A stretch of 64,000 bases of DNA from Bartonella sp. AU16XJBT (GCF_028618665.1 NZ_JAQITF010000008.1:1-64000); one strand, 5' to 3'. Positions 27,535-38,005 are shown, numbered from the stretch's first letter. The notes: generated by a model from the letters alone, not told the origin. Numbers and translations are program-made.

Positions 27535-28158
27535 ATGAGCCATAAAATACCAACAGACGATCATTTTATGCAAATGCAAAAACCTTTTGAACTTTTTGCA
27601 AAGTGGCTTGAAGAAGCAACGATCAGCGAAATAAATGATCCGAATGCTATGGCACTCGCAACAGTTGACGAAACAGGACTTCCTAATGTTCGTATGGTTC
27701 TCCTCAAAGATTATAGTCCTCAAGGCTTCGTCTTCTATACCAATTATGAAAGCTGTAAAGGGCAAGAAATTTTAAAATCAATGAAAGCATCCTTAGGGTT
27801 TCATTGGAAATCGCTCCATCGTCAGGTCAGAATAAGAGGAATTGTTGAAAAAGTAAGTCCCCAGGAAGCCGATGCCTATTTCCAATCACGCCCCCGTGGG
27901 AGTCGAATTGGTGCATGGGCATCTAAACAATCTCAACCATTAGAAAATCGTTTTGTGCTCGAAAAGGCAATTGCTCAATATACTGCGCGTTATGCTCTAG
28001 GCCCTATTCCACGACCACCTTATTGGTCTGGTTTTCGTGTTAAACCCCTTTCTATTGAATTCTGGCGTGACCGCCCATTTCGTCTACATGATCGTCTGCT
28101 TTTTACACGCGATTGTGTTGAAAACAACAATTGGAAAAGACAAAAACTCTACCCCTAA
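27535..28158 (+). CDS. pdxH: Pyridoxine/pyridoxamine 5'-phosphate oxidase
   Basis: 207 residues. Oxidises PNP or PMP to PLP with FMN and oxygen. Visible are [23 protein letters not shown] (FMN site), [43 protein letters not shown], and the C-terminal [13 protein letters not shown]...WKRQKLYP, which is nearly invariant. Start ATG follows TTTGGAGACACT. PLP supplied here serves thrC, also in this window. Monocistronic by context. Confidence 0.96.
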   Translation: MSHKIPTDDHFMQMQKPFELFAKWLEEATISEINDPNAMALATVDETGLPNVRMVLLKDYSPQGFVFYTNYESCKGQEILKSMKASLGFHWKSLHRQVRIRGIVEKVSPQEADAYFQSRPRGSRIGAWASKQSQPLENRFVLEKAIAQYTARYALGPIPRPPYWSGFRVKPLSIEFWRDRPFRLHDRLLFTRDCVENNNWKRQKLYP

Positions 28159-28568
28159 TCCTTCAAGCTTCATCGTTATGAGTTTTTTCTGACAGTTAAA
28201 CGATTATTGTCTATTTGCAAAATTCTAAAAGGAGATGATTTATTTCATTTAAAGAAGAATTTTATTTTTACGATAAAAGTTGATTGATAATATTCTCTAT
28301 CGCTTGAAGATAGGTTAGCGACAAGCTTATTGAAGAGAAAGTGCACTTTCAATTAAAAAATTGTTCATTCCTCCTAAAAACTATTTTCATTTCAATAAAA
28401 TTTGATAAAAGCGTCGTTTCGAACCAGAAAAATCTGGAACGAAACTAATCATAAAATACAAACAAGCTTTGAAAATTCAAAGAATAATAAACTTTAAAAT
28501 CAATGAAAGTATCTTTGTATTTTCATTCTTCTCCCCATCATTATAGAATACATAACTTTAACGTGTTG
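28159..28568. other. Intergenic region between convergent pdxH and ubiA
   Basis: 410 bases without a gene. It contains the interrupted stem-loop at 28416-28445 (listed separately), and otherwise AT-rich sequence with no recognised repeat. Confidence 0.55.
28416..28445. repeat. Two-part stem-loop
   Basis: GTTTCG-aa-CCAGA-aaaa-TCTGG-aa-CGAAAC: an outer 6-bp and an inner 5-bp stem separated by a symmetric 2x2 internal loop and capped by a tetraloop. It works on either strand. It is a possible bidirectional terminator for the convergent pdxH and ubiA genes, though the T run on either side is weak. The 3' arm sequence GGAACGAAACTA also appears just upstream of ispE (36710). Confidence 0.5.
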
Positions 28569-29573
28569 TTAAACTGTAGGATAAAATATCATCCATAGAC
28601 CACCACAGACTAAACCAGCAAAAATCACAAAACCAATAAACGAATTAGATTTGAAAAGCCTAAGGCATTGTGCACTGTCATCTATATCAATGACTTTAAT
28701 TTGAATAAACATATGGATGCTTGCCACAAAAATTCCCAAAAAACTCAATGGAGGAACTTTAGCCAAATAAAATGCTAAACTAACGAATACGACAAAACCA
28801 CCATACAGAAATACTAAAGCACGCTTAGTGCCTTTACCAAAGAGAAGCGCCGTAGAACCGATACCAACAGTAATGTCATCCTCTTTATCTTGATGTGCGT
28901 AGATTGTATCGTATCCTATGGTCCACAAGATTGATCCCACATAAAGTAAAATTGGTTCCCAGCTTAAACTTCCAAACACAACGGCCCACCCCATTAATGC
29001 TCCCCAATTAAATGCAACGCCTAAAAAAAACTGCGGCCAATAGGTTACGCGTTTCATAAAAGGATAAAATGCAACGGCTATCAATGACGAAATGCCTAGA
29101 AAAAAACTAAACCTATTAAATTGTGATAAAACGCCTAAACCAACCAAACATTGCACAAGTATAAAAGCTTTTGCTTGAAACCGACTCACATGACCTGTCG
29201 GTAATGGACGAGAACGTGTTCTTTCTACCTGAGAATCGATTTTATGGTCAATAAGGTCATTCCAAGTACATCCAGCCCCTCGCATAGCGACGGATCCCAG
29301 AAAAAAAAGAAAAAGATACCAAACCCAATGAAGAAGCATTGATAAAAGAGGCTCATAATGCATGTCATAAGAGAGAAAAGCCATTGTTGTTGACCAAAAA
29401 CAAGGCCACATCAACAATTGCCATCCGATAGGCCGATCCCAACGCGCCAATTGCGCATAAAACCATAAAGAACAGGGAAGAAAATTATAGACCCATTGTT
29501 TGGAAGATGCATCCATAACCCGTCCTTGGCTATCATGGGACTGAACATGGGGAATATTTTTATTTTTTTTCAT
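28569..29573 (-). CDS. ubiA: 4-hydroxybenzoate polyprenyltransferase
   Basis: 334 residues from the ATG at 29573 (a TTG one codon earlier is also open). Attaches the polyprenyl tail to 4-hydroxybenzoate in ubiquinone synthesis; integral inner-membrane protein with about eight or nine hydrophobic helices. The two Asp-rich prenyl-diphosphate motifs are NDLIDHKIDSQVERTRSRPLPTG and the later DTIYAHQDKEDD. RPIGWQLLMWPCFWS near the N-terminus is typical. Its polyprenyl donor would be made by the synthase at 39054-40070 in this window, and UbiG acts later. It ends near a stem-loop shared with pdxH. Confidence 0.93.
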   Translation of the reverse strand: MKKNKNIPHVQSHDSQGRVMDASSKQWVYNFLPCSLWFYAQLARWDRPIGWQLLMWPCFWSTTMAFLSYDMHYEPLLSMLLHWVWYLFLFFLGSVAMRGAGCTWNDLIDHKIDSQVERTRSRPLPTGHVSRFQAKAFILVQCLVGLGVLSQFNRFSFFLGISSLIAVAFYPFMKRVTYWPQFFLGVAFNWGALMGWAVVFGSLSWEPILLYVGSILWTIGYDTIYAHQDKEDDITVGIGSTALLFGKGTKRALVFLYGGFVVFVSLAFYLAKVPPLSFLGIFVASIHMFIQIKVIDIDDSAQCLRLFKSNSFIGFVIFAGLVCGGLWMIFYPTV

Positions 29574-29663
29574 CAAATGATTTACCTTTAGTCTTGCGAT
29601 AGAGACATTTCATTCTTATGAGAAGAAGATGAAATTAATCATCTTTTATGAGAGGAGCAAGCA

Positions 29664-30938
29664 ATGAATATTCTTCTTATCGGCTCAGGTGGACGAGAAC
29701 ATGCTTTAGCATGGAAAATCGCAGCATCACCACTGCTCAAAAAGTTATATTGCGCTCCTGGAAATCCTGCCACAACAGAATTTGGTGAAAATATTAATTT
29801 AGACATTGATGACCACCCCCTTGTTATTGATTTTTGTAAAGCACATTCTATTGATCTTGTGATTGTGGGACCAGAAGCACCATTGGTTGCAGGTATAACC
29901 GACTCTCTTAATAGCGCCAACATCTGTGTATTTGGTCCTACTCAAAAAGCTGCTCAACTAGAAGGTTCAAAAGCTTTTACAAAAGATTTATGTTGTAAGA
30001 ATAACATTCCTACAGGAAGTTACCAATGCTTTAATGATGCGGCTAAAGCCAAAGCTTACATTCATCAACAAGGTGTTCCCATTGTCATTAAAGCCGATGG
30101 CTTAGCAGCTGGCAAAGGTGTTGTGGTTGCAACAACGATAGAAGAAGCATTTAACGCCGTTGATGCCTGCTTCAAAAGTGCCTTTGGAGATGCAGGAAAC
30201 AAAATTGTTGTAGAATCTTTTCTTGAAGGCGAAGAAGCAAGCTTCTTCTGTCTTTGTGATGGTAAAATTGCCCTTCCCTTTGGATCTGCTCAAGATCATA
30301 AGCGTGTGGGGGATGGAGATACTGGAGCAAACACCGGTGGTATGGGGGCTTATTCACCAGCACCCATCATGACCGAAGAAATGGTGAATCGCGCCCTCAA
30401 AGAAATTGTTGAACCCGCTTTAAAAAGCATGAATGAAATGGGCGCCCCTTTTAAAGGCATTCTCTTCGTCGGATTAATGATAACGCAAAAAGGACCCGAA
30501 CTCATTGAATTTAATGTACGATTCGGTGATCCTGAATGTCAAGTTTTAATGATGCGCCTCAAAGATGATATTCTACCGATTTTTCTTGCTGCTGCTCAAG
30601 GAAAACTTGAAAATAAACCTCTTCAATGGTCTGAAAAAACTGCTATCACCGTTGTTATGGCTGCTAATGGTTATCCAGGCTCTCCCCAAAAAGGAACTGT
30701 TATCCGTAACGTTGATAAAGTAAACACACTTCCGGATGTGAAAGTTTTCCAAGCTGGTACCGCATTGTGCAATGGAGAACTTATTGCAAATGGTGGACGT
30801 GTTCTCAATATAACAGCAACAGGAAAAACGATTACACACGCACAAAAACGTGCTTATGAAGCTGTTGATTGTATTGATTGGCCAGAAGGCTTTGTTCGTC
30901 GTGATATCGGATGGCGAGCCATTGCGCGAGAAAACTAA
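29664..30938 (+). CDS. purD: Phosphoribosylamine-glycine ligase (GAR synthetase)
   Basis: 424 residues, standard length. Second step of de novo purine synthesis: joins glycine to phosphoribosylamine with ATP. N-terminal [18 protein letters not shown], the ATP-grasp pieces [40 protein letters not shown], and [19 protein letters not shown] are all present. [17 protein letters not shown] holds the Mg site. Start ATG behind GAGGAGCAAGCA. Divergent from ubiA with 90 bases between starts. Confidence 0.97.
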   Translation: MNILLIGSGGREHALAWKIAASPLLKKLYCAPGNPATTEFGENINLDIDDHPLVIDFCKAHSIDLVIVGPEAPLVAGITDSLNSANICVFGPTQKAAQLEGSKAFTKDLCCKNNIPTGSYQCFNDAAKAKAYIHQQGVPIVIKADGLAAGKGVVVATTIEEAFNAVDACFKSAFGDAGNKIVVESFLEGEEASFFCLCDGKIALPFGSAQDHKRVGDGDTGANTGGMGAYSPAPIMTEEMVNRALKEIVEPALKSMNEMGAPFKGILFVGLMITQKGPELIEFNVRFGDPECQVLMMRLKDDILPIFLAAAQGKLENKPLQWSEKTAITVVMAANGYPGSPQKGTVIRNVDKVNTLPDVKVFQAGTALCNGELIANGGRVLNITATGKTITHAQKRAYEAVDCIDWPEGFVRRDIGWRAIAREN

Positions 30939-31089
30939 ATCTTTTGGTATTCTTTTTTACGATTTGATTCTTTCACCTAAGAGCATGATACATGAATTTT
31001 CTTATTGTTTTGCATTGTCCATAACTTTGGGAAAAAATGAATATATTTTCCTTTAAAAAATAAAATACCTAAAAAAGAATGCGCTTCAT

Positions 31090-31421
31090 GTTATTCAAGA
31101 ACAAAGCAATATATCTCATGCTCTTTCTCCCATTTCACGATCTTAACCGTGAAGAGTATAAACCCATTCTGCAATCTTAACGAAATAAAGAAAAAAACCG
31201 ATACTATCGTTTGATCCAACGCCCAATGTTACCGATAACTCTTGTTATCTAGAAAACTTATCAGAGAGTTTTTGCTCTTTTTGAGTACTTTTCATCCACA
31301 TGAGCATTCCCTCTTGATAACGTGCAAGAAAATGATTTTGATTATAAGAGAGAAATGAGAATATTATATTCGTAGCTCTCATTTAATATGACAAAATGAT
31401 TCATTATTTTTATAAATCAAT
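31090..31421 (-). repeat. Dispersed intergenic repeat, copy E
   Basis: Reading on the minus strand from 31420: TTGATTTATAAAAATAAT, ATAATCAAAATCATTTTCTTG, GCACGTTATCAAGAGGG, AGAGTTATCGGTAACATTGGG, GGGTTTATACTCTTCACGG and GATCGTGAAATGGG. The order of blocks matches the other copies, with tail limits uncertain. Confidence 0.6.
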
Positions 31422-31533
31422 AACTTGCTTTATAAAAAAGGAAGTAAAAAACACTCCCCGCCATTTGCTCGTGTTTTAACGATGTAGCAAAAACAAAAAT
31501 TACATCATCAATAAAAAAAGCATTTAATATTAA

Positions 31534-31716
31534 TCAATTTCTGCTGCCAATATGTACTGTCAAAAAAACTCTCATTTGCAATCCTTGACTTCCTCTTTGC
31601 CTTAAAGAGCTAGAACTCCCGCCAAAACCGAGCTCTAAACAGTCAGATTTCTTATTGAGTTTGTTCCCCTTGTCTTCCCACTCATGTACTTCACTGCTGT
31701 AAGGCTCGACAAACAA
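31534..31716 (-). pseudogene. Isolated C-terminal-like fragment, possibly of a beta-barrel surface protein
   Basis: A 60-codon frame with FVEPYSSEVHEWEDKGNKLN, LELGFGGSSSSL and RVFLTVHIGSRN at its end. The alternating polar and aromatic pattern and Gly-Ser turns resemble the last strands of an outer-membrane beta-barrel such as an autotransporter, but the usual terminal Phe/Trp is missing and no upstream portion survives (a stop precedes it by a few codons). There is no good ribosome-binding site. It could equally be a small Bartonella-specific gene; the remnant reading is an inference. Confidence 0.3.
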
Positions 31717-31858
31717 ACTGAAGACTATTTACCACGTCCTCTAAAAACACCTCATATGTGAAGCTTGTGCATGCCTTATATCAGTGCGCTAAATAACAGT
31801 GTTTTACGACACAACAAGATCAATGCTTATAATCGAAAAAAATGAATACATATTAATA

Positions 31859-32386
31859 TTATTGCAGTGTAATTCGATTTGCAATCACCAAACGCAAACC
31901 TAACGGATTGCTATAACGAAGAAAAAAACGCTTTTGTTTAGAATGCGACGCTGTATCAAAAAATCGATGTAAATCAGAGCGATCTTTTACAACCACAATG
32001 CGCTCATCTTCATTAATCATAAGCATGGGAAGATCATAAGTATCCGCCCACAACCGCCAATCCAGAAGAACATTATTCAAATCTCTGGAAACCAAAAGCG
32101 GAATACAAGATTCCTCATCTGCATGAAGTAATTCTAATGCAACAGCTCTCTCTCCTGAACATGTTTTTACGGTACGTGCCGCAATTCCTTTAAAATGATA
32201 AGAGGGCACTAAATGCGATAAGCTTGAAGGCTTATCCATTTTAAAAAAAACACCGCGCTCATTTAACGAACAAATGACCTTATTGCCCGTTTTGGATGAA
32301 AAATATGTCGTCGTTTGTGGCAAATGGCACGGATCTAACCGAAATTCAAGCACCGCTTTTGCCTGATTAAAGCATTGATTAGCCAT
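31859..32386 (-). CDS. DUF6101 family protein
   Basis: 175 residues of a family known from Rhizobiales genomes with no assigned function. Visible are a conserved N-terminal LEFRLDPCHLPQ, VPSYHFKGIAARTV, and the C-terminal RRFFLRY-like FLRYSNPLGLRLVIANR. No signal peptide or membrane segment; probably cytosolic. ATG at 32386, no strong ribosome-binding site. It lies 144 bases after the FAD oxidase gene on the same strand. Assignment is by recognition of the pattern and could be wrong in name, but the gene looks real from its clean composition. Confidence 0.65.
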   Translation of the reverse strand: MANQCFNQAKAVLEFRLDPCHLPQTTTYFSSKTGNKVICSLNERGVFFKMDKPSSLSHLVPSYHFKGIAARTVKTCSGERAVALELLHADEESCIPLLVSRDLNNVLLDWRLWADTYDLPMLMINEDERIVVVKDRSDLHRFFDTASHSKQKRFFLRYSNPLGLRLVIANRITLQ

Positions 32387-32530
32387 ATACAGTGTCCCAA
32401 TTTATCTTAAATAACATACACCTTTTAGCAGCTTTTCCTCATTGGATTATTAAAAGTTTGAATAAAAAACAACTGGTTTATTTTTTGGTTATTAAAATCT
32501 AAACAAAAATACATGATCAGCATTTTTGAA

Positions 32531-33946
32531 TTATAATACTTTTCTAGGATTCATGATTCCTAAAGGATCGAGTGTTTTTTTAATCCCTCGCATAATATCC
32601 AATGCGACAGGCGATTTAAAAGAACGAAGTTCTTCGCGCTTAAGCTGACCAATTCCATGCTCAGCAGAAAATGCACCTTGATAATCCATCACTAACCTAT
32701 GAATGCGATGGTTCATTTTTGGCCATAACTGCAAGAATGCTGTCGTATCAGCACCTGTCGGTTGTGTAACATTATAATGCAAATTTCCATCACCCATATG
32801 TCCAAAACACACCACCCGCGCCCCTGGAGCAACATCTTCAACAATAAGTGCTGCCTCAGCAATAAAATCAGAAATGGAAGCAAGCGGTACAGCAATATCG
32901 TGCTTAATAGATCCTCCCAACAATTTTTGTGCCGGTGATATACTTTCTCGCAATTGCCAAAAAAAATCTTGCTGTTTTAAAGATTGCGCAATAATTGCAT
33001 CTTCTATCACCGCCCTCTTTAAGGCTTTTTCTAAAATAATACTCAACACGGATAACGCCTCATCATTACCTTGCAACGATGAAATGTTCATTAATACATA
33101 CCATTCATGTTTCTGTTGGAGGGGAGACTGCTCACACATCTTATAATCTAAAGCCATTTGCAAACTGAGGTTTCCCATAAGCTCAAAGCCCGTCACCATC
33201 CCTCCCCCATATTCTTGAGCCAAAGATAAAAATTCAAGAGCCTTCGCTGGACTATGTAATCCCACTAAAGCAACGGCTTTTCCTTTTATTTTTGGAAAAA
33301 TCTTCAAAACGGCTGCAGTTATAATGCCTAATGTGCCTTCTGCACCAATAAAAAGATTTTTCAAATCGTAACCGCTATTGTCTTTTTTAATAAAGCGCAA
33401 ATCATCCAAAATACGGCCATCCGGTAAAACAACTTCCAAACCAAGACAAAGGTCACGCATATTGCCATAAGCTAAAACAGCTGTCCCTCCAGCATTTGAT
33501 GAAAGATTTCCTCCTATTTGGCAAGAACCTTCAGATGCCAAAGAAAGAGGGAAAAAACGGCCTGATTCATCCACTTTTTTTTGTAAATCCTGTAAAATAA
33601 CACCAGCTTCTACAACAACAAAATTCCCTTCAAGATTCATCGCTTTAATCTTATTTAATCGCTCCATGGATAAAAGAACGCTCTCTCCTTTTTCATCTGG
33701 TTGTTGCCCCCCTACGAGCCCTGTATTTCCACCTTGAGGTACAATTGGTGTGCGTGTTTTACTCGCTAACTGCATAATCAATGAGATTTCTTGCGGTGAA
33801 GATGGACGTAAAAGTAAGGGTGTTTTGCCGTGAAAAAGCCCTCGCTCTTCAAGCAAATACGGTGCAATCAACGCCTGATCTGTTATAGCATGCTTGGCAC
33901 CAACAATTTCTCTAAACCTCTCAATTAATTCCTGCTCCATGTTCAT
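32531..33946 (-). CDS. FAD-linked 2-hydroxyacid dehydrogenase (GlcD/D2HGDH/DLD-like)
   Basis: 471 residues. The FAD-binding PCMH domain spans about 35-215, with VPQGGNTGLVGGQQP, GSCQIGGNLSSNAGGTAVLAYG and GAEGTLGIITAAVLKIFP. The C-terminal FAD-oxidase domain ends with the family's GHMGDGNLHYNV and SAEHGIGQLKREEL. Enzymes of this group oxidise D-lactate, glycolate or D-2-hydroxyglutarate and pass electrons to quinone or cytochrome; the substrate cannot be decided from the sequence. Its ATG overlaps the tsaC stop by four bases, so it is the third gene of the rnhB-tsaC-oxidase run. Confidence 0.87.
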   Translation of the reverse strand: MNMEQELIERFREIVGAKHAITDQALIAPYLLEERGLFHGKTPLLLRPSSPQEISLIMQLASKTRTPIVPQGGNTGLVGGQQPDEKGESVLLSMERLNKIKAMNLEGNFVVVEAGVILQDLQKKVDESGRFFPLSLASEGSCQIGGNLSSNAGGTAVLAYGNMRDLCLGLEVVLPDGRILDDLRFIKKDNSGYDLKNLFIGAEGTLGIITAAVLKIFPKIKGKAVALVGLHSPAKALEFLSLAQEYGGGMVTGFELMGNLSLQMALDYKMCEQSPLQQKHEWYVLMNISSLQGNDEALSVLSIILEKALKRAVIEDAIIAQSLKQQDFFWQLRESISPAQKLLGGSIKHDIAVPLASISDFIAEAALIVEDVAPGARVVCFGHMGDGNLHYNVTQPTGADTTAFLQLWPKMNHRIHRLVMDYQGAFSAEHGIGQLKREELRSFKSPVALDIMRGIKKTLDPLGIMNPRKVL

Positions 33947-34905
33947 TTCTCCCTTGGAGCTGCAGCCCTTATAAGACGATCATTGATAGCTTCTCCTAAT
34001 CCATATGATGGAATAGGTTCTACGGCTATACATCTCACTTTAAATGAATCTAATTCCTTCATGTATTGAAATAAATGAGAAGCTGCTTCTTCCAACTTTC
34101 CTTCTTCGCTAAGGTTTAAAATAAAAACAGCATTCTCAGCCCCCATAACACGCTTTGGACCAAATGCTAAAAGCGCTTCACCATTTTCCACCTTTTCTAC
34201 ATTCAAACGAATCGCGGCATTGGGAGCATAATGTGATTTTAACATCCCTGGAGCTTCAATCGCCGCCCTTTGATCTCTCCGTTTTAAAGACTTCCCCACA
34301 ACTTCTTCAATTTTATCAGCCGAAAGCCCCCCTGGACGTAAAAGATAAATATTTTCACCACAAATCTTAATAATCGTTGATTCAAGCCCTATTCTAGCAG
34401 GTCCTCCATCCAATATCAAAGGAACAGATTCCCCCAAAGATGCAAAAACAGCCTCAGCCGAAGTAGGACTAAGACTCCCCGATTGATTCGCACTAGGCGC
34501 AGCAAGTGGACGGCCAAAACATTGTACAATTTCCGCAAAACGACTATCTGGAAAACGAATAGCCAATGTATTCAAACCGGCCGTTGTTAAAGGATGGATA
34601 TTATGCTGTTCCTTTAAAGGTAAAACCAATGTCAAAGGACCTGGCCAAAACGCTTCCATTAGTCGATGCGAAAGAAAATCAATTTCAACATAGCGCTCCG
34701 CCATTTCAATACCGTTGACATGCGCAATAAGAGGATTAAATTGTGGACGCTTTTTTGTAGAAAAAATAGAAGAGATCGCCCTTCCATTGGTTGCATCGCC
34801 CGCTAATCCATAAACAGTTTCCGTTGGTAATGCTACCAACCTGCCTTGTTCAAGAAGCGCTATTGCTTCTTTTATCGAAACGCTATTGAGTGGTCGAATC
34901 GTCAT
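33943..34905 (-). CDS. L-threonylcarbamoyladenylate synthase (TsaC/Sua5)
   Basis: 320 residues: a YrdC/TsaC domain (about 8-200) plus a Sua5 C-terminal domain, so a Sua5-type enzyme rather than short TsaC. Makes threonylcarbamoyl-AMP for the t6A37 modification of ANN-decoding tRNAs. Marks are [56 protein letters not shown] and [15 protein letters not shown]. Overlaps rnhB and the oxidase gene by four bases each. Confidence 0.92.
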   Translation of the reverse strand: MTIRPLNSVSIKEAIALLEQGRLVALPTETVYGLAGDATNGRAISSIFSTKKRPQFNPLIAHVNGIEMAERYVEIDFLSHRLMEAFWPGPLTLVLPLKEQHNIHPLTTAGLNTLAIRFPDSRFAEIVQCFGRPLAAPSANQSGSLSPTSAEAVFASLGESVPLILDGGPARIGLESTIIKICGENIYLLRPGGLSADKIEEVVGKSLKRRDQRAAIEAPGMLKSHYAPNAAIRLNVEKVENGEALLAFGPKRVMGAENAVFILNLSEEGKLEEAASHLFQYMKELDSFKVRCIAVEPIPSYGLGEAINDRLIRAAAPREK

Positions 34906-35576
34906 GACACATCATTCCTATAACGCTCTTTGAGTGGCGCAAAACTATAACGATGTAATCTTACAATTGGACCATATTTATCAAGAGCCCTACGATGGGC
35001 TAATGTTGCATACCCTACATGCTTCTCTAAACCATACCCTTTATAAACTTGTCCAGCACATTCCATCATCCGGTCACGCGTTACTTTCGCAATAATAGAT
35101 GCAGCTGCAATTGAAACCGAACGCTGATCACCCTTAATCAATGCCGTTGCGGGACAGGATAGCTGAGAAGGGATATCACGTCCATCAACAAGTACATAGT
35201 GAGCTGGAACAGCTAATCCTGTAATACAGCGACGCATTGCTTCCAAAGTTGCTTTTCTAATATTAGATTGATCAATTGTACGAGCGCAAAGACTAGCGAC
35301 TGACACCGCTAATGCACTTTGCAAGATTTCATGATAAAGCCTACTCCGTTGAAGGAAGGAAAGCTTTTTTGAATCATTTAACCCATCAGGAATATGATCT
35401 TTATCCAAGATAACCGCTGCCGTTACCACAGGTCCAGCGAGAGGTCCCCGTCCTACTTCATCAACCCCTGCTATATGAAAAAAACCTTGTTTCTGCAAAT
35501 CTAATTCGCACAAAAAATTTGGTTGAAGTGGCAAATTAAACCTCTTTGATAAATCACAAATACAACAAATACCCAT
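34902..35576 (-). CDS. rnhB: Ribonuclease HII
   Basis: 224 residues from ATG 35576; the open frame begins ten codons earlier at a TTG (35606), and neither start has a strong ribosome-binding site. Removes ribonucleotides and RNA primers from DNA. The catalytic acids lie in [20 protein letters not shown] (Asp, Glu), LVDGRDIP, and the later [23 protein letters not shown] Cys-rich N-terminal extension ([14 protein letters not shown]) precedes the domain. First gene of a run overlapping tsaC by four bases. Confidence 0.93.
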   Translation of the reverse strand: MGICCICDLSKRFNLPLQPNFLCELDLQKQGFFHIAGVDEVGRGPLAGPVVTAAVILDKDHIPDGLNDSKKLSFLQRSRLYHEILQSALAVSVASLCARTIDQSNIRKATLEAMRRCITGLAVPAHYVLVDGRDIPSQLSCPATALIKGDQRSVSIAAASIIAKVTRDRMMECAGQVYKGYGLEKHVGYATLAHRRALDKYGPIVRLHRYSFAPLKERYRNDVS

Positions 35577-35825
35577 CCATTTCTGCAATCTGCTTATTTT
35601 TTGCAAGCGTTACAGTTTTAAATAGCTCTTCAAACATTGCGTGAATTATTGCACAAAAGGTAGAAATAAAATACGAAATTAAAGACTATCTTATCGTCCA
35701 TTTTCTCTTCTAAAAGATTATTATAGCATGTATTCATTTTATCTAAAAAACAAAAAAAGAGATTTCTTTAGTTCCCTTCTTCATTCTGTATAATAGAATC
35801 ATGATAAAATGAAAGCCTTTATTTC

Positions 35826-36701
35826 TCAAATAGCCCCCAAAGTCATGATCGGTTTAACAAACCAATTTGGGTGCATTGATTTGATAAAAAGAGCTGCCTG
35901 TTGCGCTGCTTGTTGATTTTTAAAAATGCCAAAACAAGTTGCCCCCGTTCCGGACATGCGAGAAAAAAGAGAGCCACATTCATCTAATATAGATAACACT
36001 TGTGTTAACTGAGGTGCCATTTTTAATGCTGGAGAAAAAAGATCATTTCGCGTTTCTTGTAAAGCTTCAACCAATAAATCAACACTCTTTAAAGCGACTG
36101 GATCAATTTTTAAAGGAGAATGATGGCGCTTGTCTAACGCTTTAAAAACAGCTTGTGTTGAAATCTCTTGTCCATGATTAACCAATACTATCGCAAGAGA
36201 ACAAGCTTCTTTGAGTCGTATAATCTCTTGGCCAATCCCTTTAACCAAAAGTGGCTGCTGATATTCCAATGCAAAAAGACACATGGGAATATCAGCACCA
36301 AGGATTAAACTCATTTTTGCTAATTTTTCGCAAGAACAATCAAGATTCCATTGTCGACGCAATATACTGATAACCCCTGCGGCATCACCTGAGCCACCAC
36401 CAATGCCTGAAGCAATAGGGAGTGTTTTTACAAGTCGAAAAAAAGCAGGTTGAGCACTTTCAGGGAAAGTCTTATGCATAAAGTCTCGTGCGCGAATAAC
36501 CAAATTGTTTGAATGAGACACAAGTTCTTTTGCAAACGGTCCCGTTAAAACAAACCGATCACTTTCACAAGGCGCGTAGTGTAGACAATCACCGCTCAGA
36601 CTAAAATAAACCAAACTTTCTATTAAATGATAACCATCAGCACGTTGCCCTACAACATGCAGAGCTAAATTCAATTTAATGGGTGTAAACACATAAAACA
36701 T
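35826..36701 (-). CDS. ispE: 4-diphosphocytidyl-2-C-methyl-D-erythritol kinase
   Basis: 291 residues. A GHMP-family kinase of the MEP pathway. Substrate loop [25 protein letters not shown] and the ATP loop [18 protein letters not shown] are intact, as is the third motif [12 protein letters not shown]. With dxs and ispH it gives three MEP-pathway enzymes in this window. No good ribosome-binding site before the ATG; GGAACGAAACTA, also found in a stem-loop arm at 28436, lies just upstream. It stands alone between noncoding gaps. Confidence 0.95.
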   Translation of the reverse strand: MFYVFTPIKLNLALHVVGQRADGYHLIESLVYFSLSGDCLHYAPCESDRFVLTGPFAKELVSHSNNLVIRARDFMHKTFPESAQPAFFRLVKTLPIASGIGGGSGDAAGVISILRRQWNLDCSCEKLAKMSLILGADIPMCLFALEYQQPLLVKGIGQEIIRLKEACSLAIVLVNHGQEISTQAVFKALDKRHHSPLKIDPVALKSVDLLVEALQETRNDLFSPALKMAPQLTQVLSILDECGSLFSRMSGTGATCFGIFKNQQAAQQAALFIKSMHPNWFVKPIMTLGAI

Positions 36702-36973
36702 GTCTTTGGAACGAAACTAGTACATCCGATATCATATGACGTAATATTCACTTTTATAGGGTTCTTTTACAACTATCCCCTTTTATTCATACTTTTAACA
36801 CCAACCCTATAAACAGTTCGAAATATTCTTAATTTTTTCTAAAAAAACAATAAATATTATGAAGAACTCTCATAAAATAAACGACACGTTCTCATTCGTA
36901 TCATTTCAAGCATTTTTTCTTTTAACATTTGTTTTTTAGATAAAAAAAACTCTTGCTTGAATGATCCTGTCTA

Positions 36974-37819
36974 TCACAAACCGTAACGCTGCCAAAGCGC
37001 CCGCTCTTCTGCTGCCATCAATGCACTATCAACAGCCGTATAAACTGTATGAGCAGTCACTCCTGAAGGCGTTTTAAACCCTAAAAAACTTTTTGGAGGT
37101 GTAATAAATCGAAGTTTTGCATCACTACCAAAGCGCTCCTTAATAACAGAACGGACATCATTCAACCCGTCAATTAGACCAAGTTCAACGCTTTTTTTTC
37201 CACTCCAAAACATTCCTGTAAAGAGATTCGAATCATCTGATAATTTTGTAGCACGCCGTTCTTTAACCAAATCAATAAAAGTTTGATGCACTTCAAGTTG
37301 GAGAGATTTCAAATGCTCAATATCTGCCTTTTTTTCAGGCTGAAATGGATCGAGTGTAACTTTGTTTTTTCCTGCCGTATATACACGCCGCTCCACACCA
37401 ATTTTTTTCAAAAGTTCCGGAAAACCAAAAGAAGCTGAAACCACCCCAATGGAACCAACAATCGAAGAAGGATCTGCAAAAATTTCATCCCCCGCGCAAG
37501 CAATCATATAACCACCAGATGCCGCGATATCTTCAATAAATACAAGAACCTTTTTATTTTTTTCTTCTGCTAAATCGCGGATACGCTTGAAAATAAAACG
37601 TGATTGCACTGGAGAACCACCAGGAGAATTAACAATAATTGCAACAGCCGGTGCTTTTTTGTACGCAAAAGCCTTCTCTAAAAGATTAGCACATCTACTG
37701 AGGGAAAGCGTACGAGATATAGATGATGAATCCATAATCGCCCCTTTAAGGCGAACAACAGGAATTTCAAGTTTATTGGAAGAAAAACGGCGTGGAATAA
37801 GATTTTTTAAAATATCCAT
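36974..37819 (-). CDS. S49 family (SppA-like) peptidase
   Basis: 281 residues from ATG 37819, with AAGGAG eleven bases upstream (a TTG one codon earlier is also open). A ClpP/crotonase-fold serine peptidase of the short SppA or SohB type. NSPGGSPVQSRFIFKRIRD marks the fold; the nucleophile Ser lies in DIAASGGYMIACAGDEIFAD, followed by SSIVGSIGVVSASFG. The general base Lys is probably in the segment near residue 140-190. No evident signal peptide or long membrane segment. It lies 17 bases after the small membrane frame at 37840-37944. Confidence 0.88.
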   Translation of the reverse strand: MDILKNLIPRRFSSNKLEIPVVRLKGAIMDSSSISRTLSLSRCANLLEKAFAYKKAPAVAIIVNSPGGSPVQSRFIFKRIRDLAEEKNKKVLVFIEDIAASGGYMIACAGDEIFADPSSIVGSIGVVSASFGFPELLKKIGVERRVYTAGKNKVTLDPFQPEKKADIEHLKSLQLEVHQTFIDLVKERRATKLSDDSNLFTGMFWSGKKSVELGLIDGLNDVRSVIKERFGSDAKLRFITPPKSFLGFKTPSGVTAHTVYTAVDSALMAAEERALWQRYGL

Positions 37820-37839
37820 CAAAACAAAATCTCCTTAAT

Positions 37840-37944
37840 TTAAGAACAATTAAATAGGCAAGGACAACAAAAAGGAAAAACGCGATAGCATCCAAAAGCG
37901 CCAATCAATCCCCACATTACAACCAGAAATATAACTTCACCCAA
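37840..37944 (-). CDS. Possible 34-residue membrane protein
   Basis: A short frame that starts at TTG (37944) behind an AAGGAGG ribosome-binding site six bases upstream. It encodes a hydrophobic segment GEVIFLVVMWGLIGAFGCY followed by RVFPFCCPCLFNCS. It has one membrane helix and five Cys in its last sixteen or so residues including a CCPC cluster. The stop is 20 bases before the SppA-like start, so the two could be co-transcribed. The strong ribosome-binding site and clean composition support translation; there is no homology evidence. A leader peptide for the peptidase gene is the alternative. Confidence 0.45.
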   Translation of the reverse strand: MGEVIFLVVMWGLIGAFGCYRVFPFCCPCLFNCS

Positions 37945-38005
37945 AGCTACGCCTCCTTAATAAAGTTTAGACTTTAAATAATAAACTGAAAAACACAAGA
38001 GACCA

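Larger units (their letters stand above)
30939..31858. other. Long intergenic region with repeat copy E and a decayed frame
   Basis: 920 bases without a supported functional gene. It contains repeat copy E (31090-31421) and the isolated frame at 31534-31716, each listed separately. The rest is AT-rich. Confidence 0.6.
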
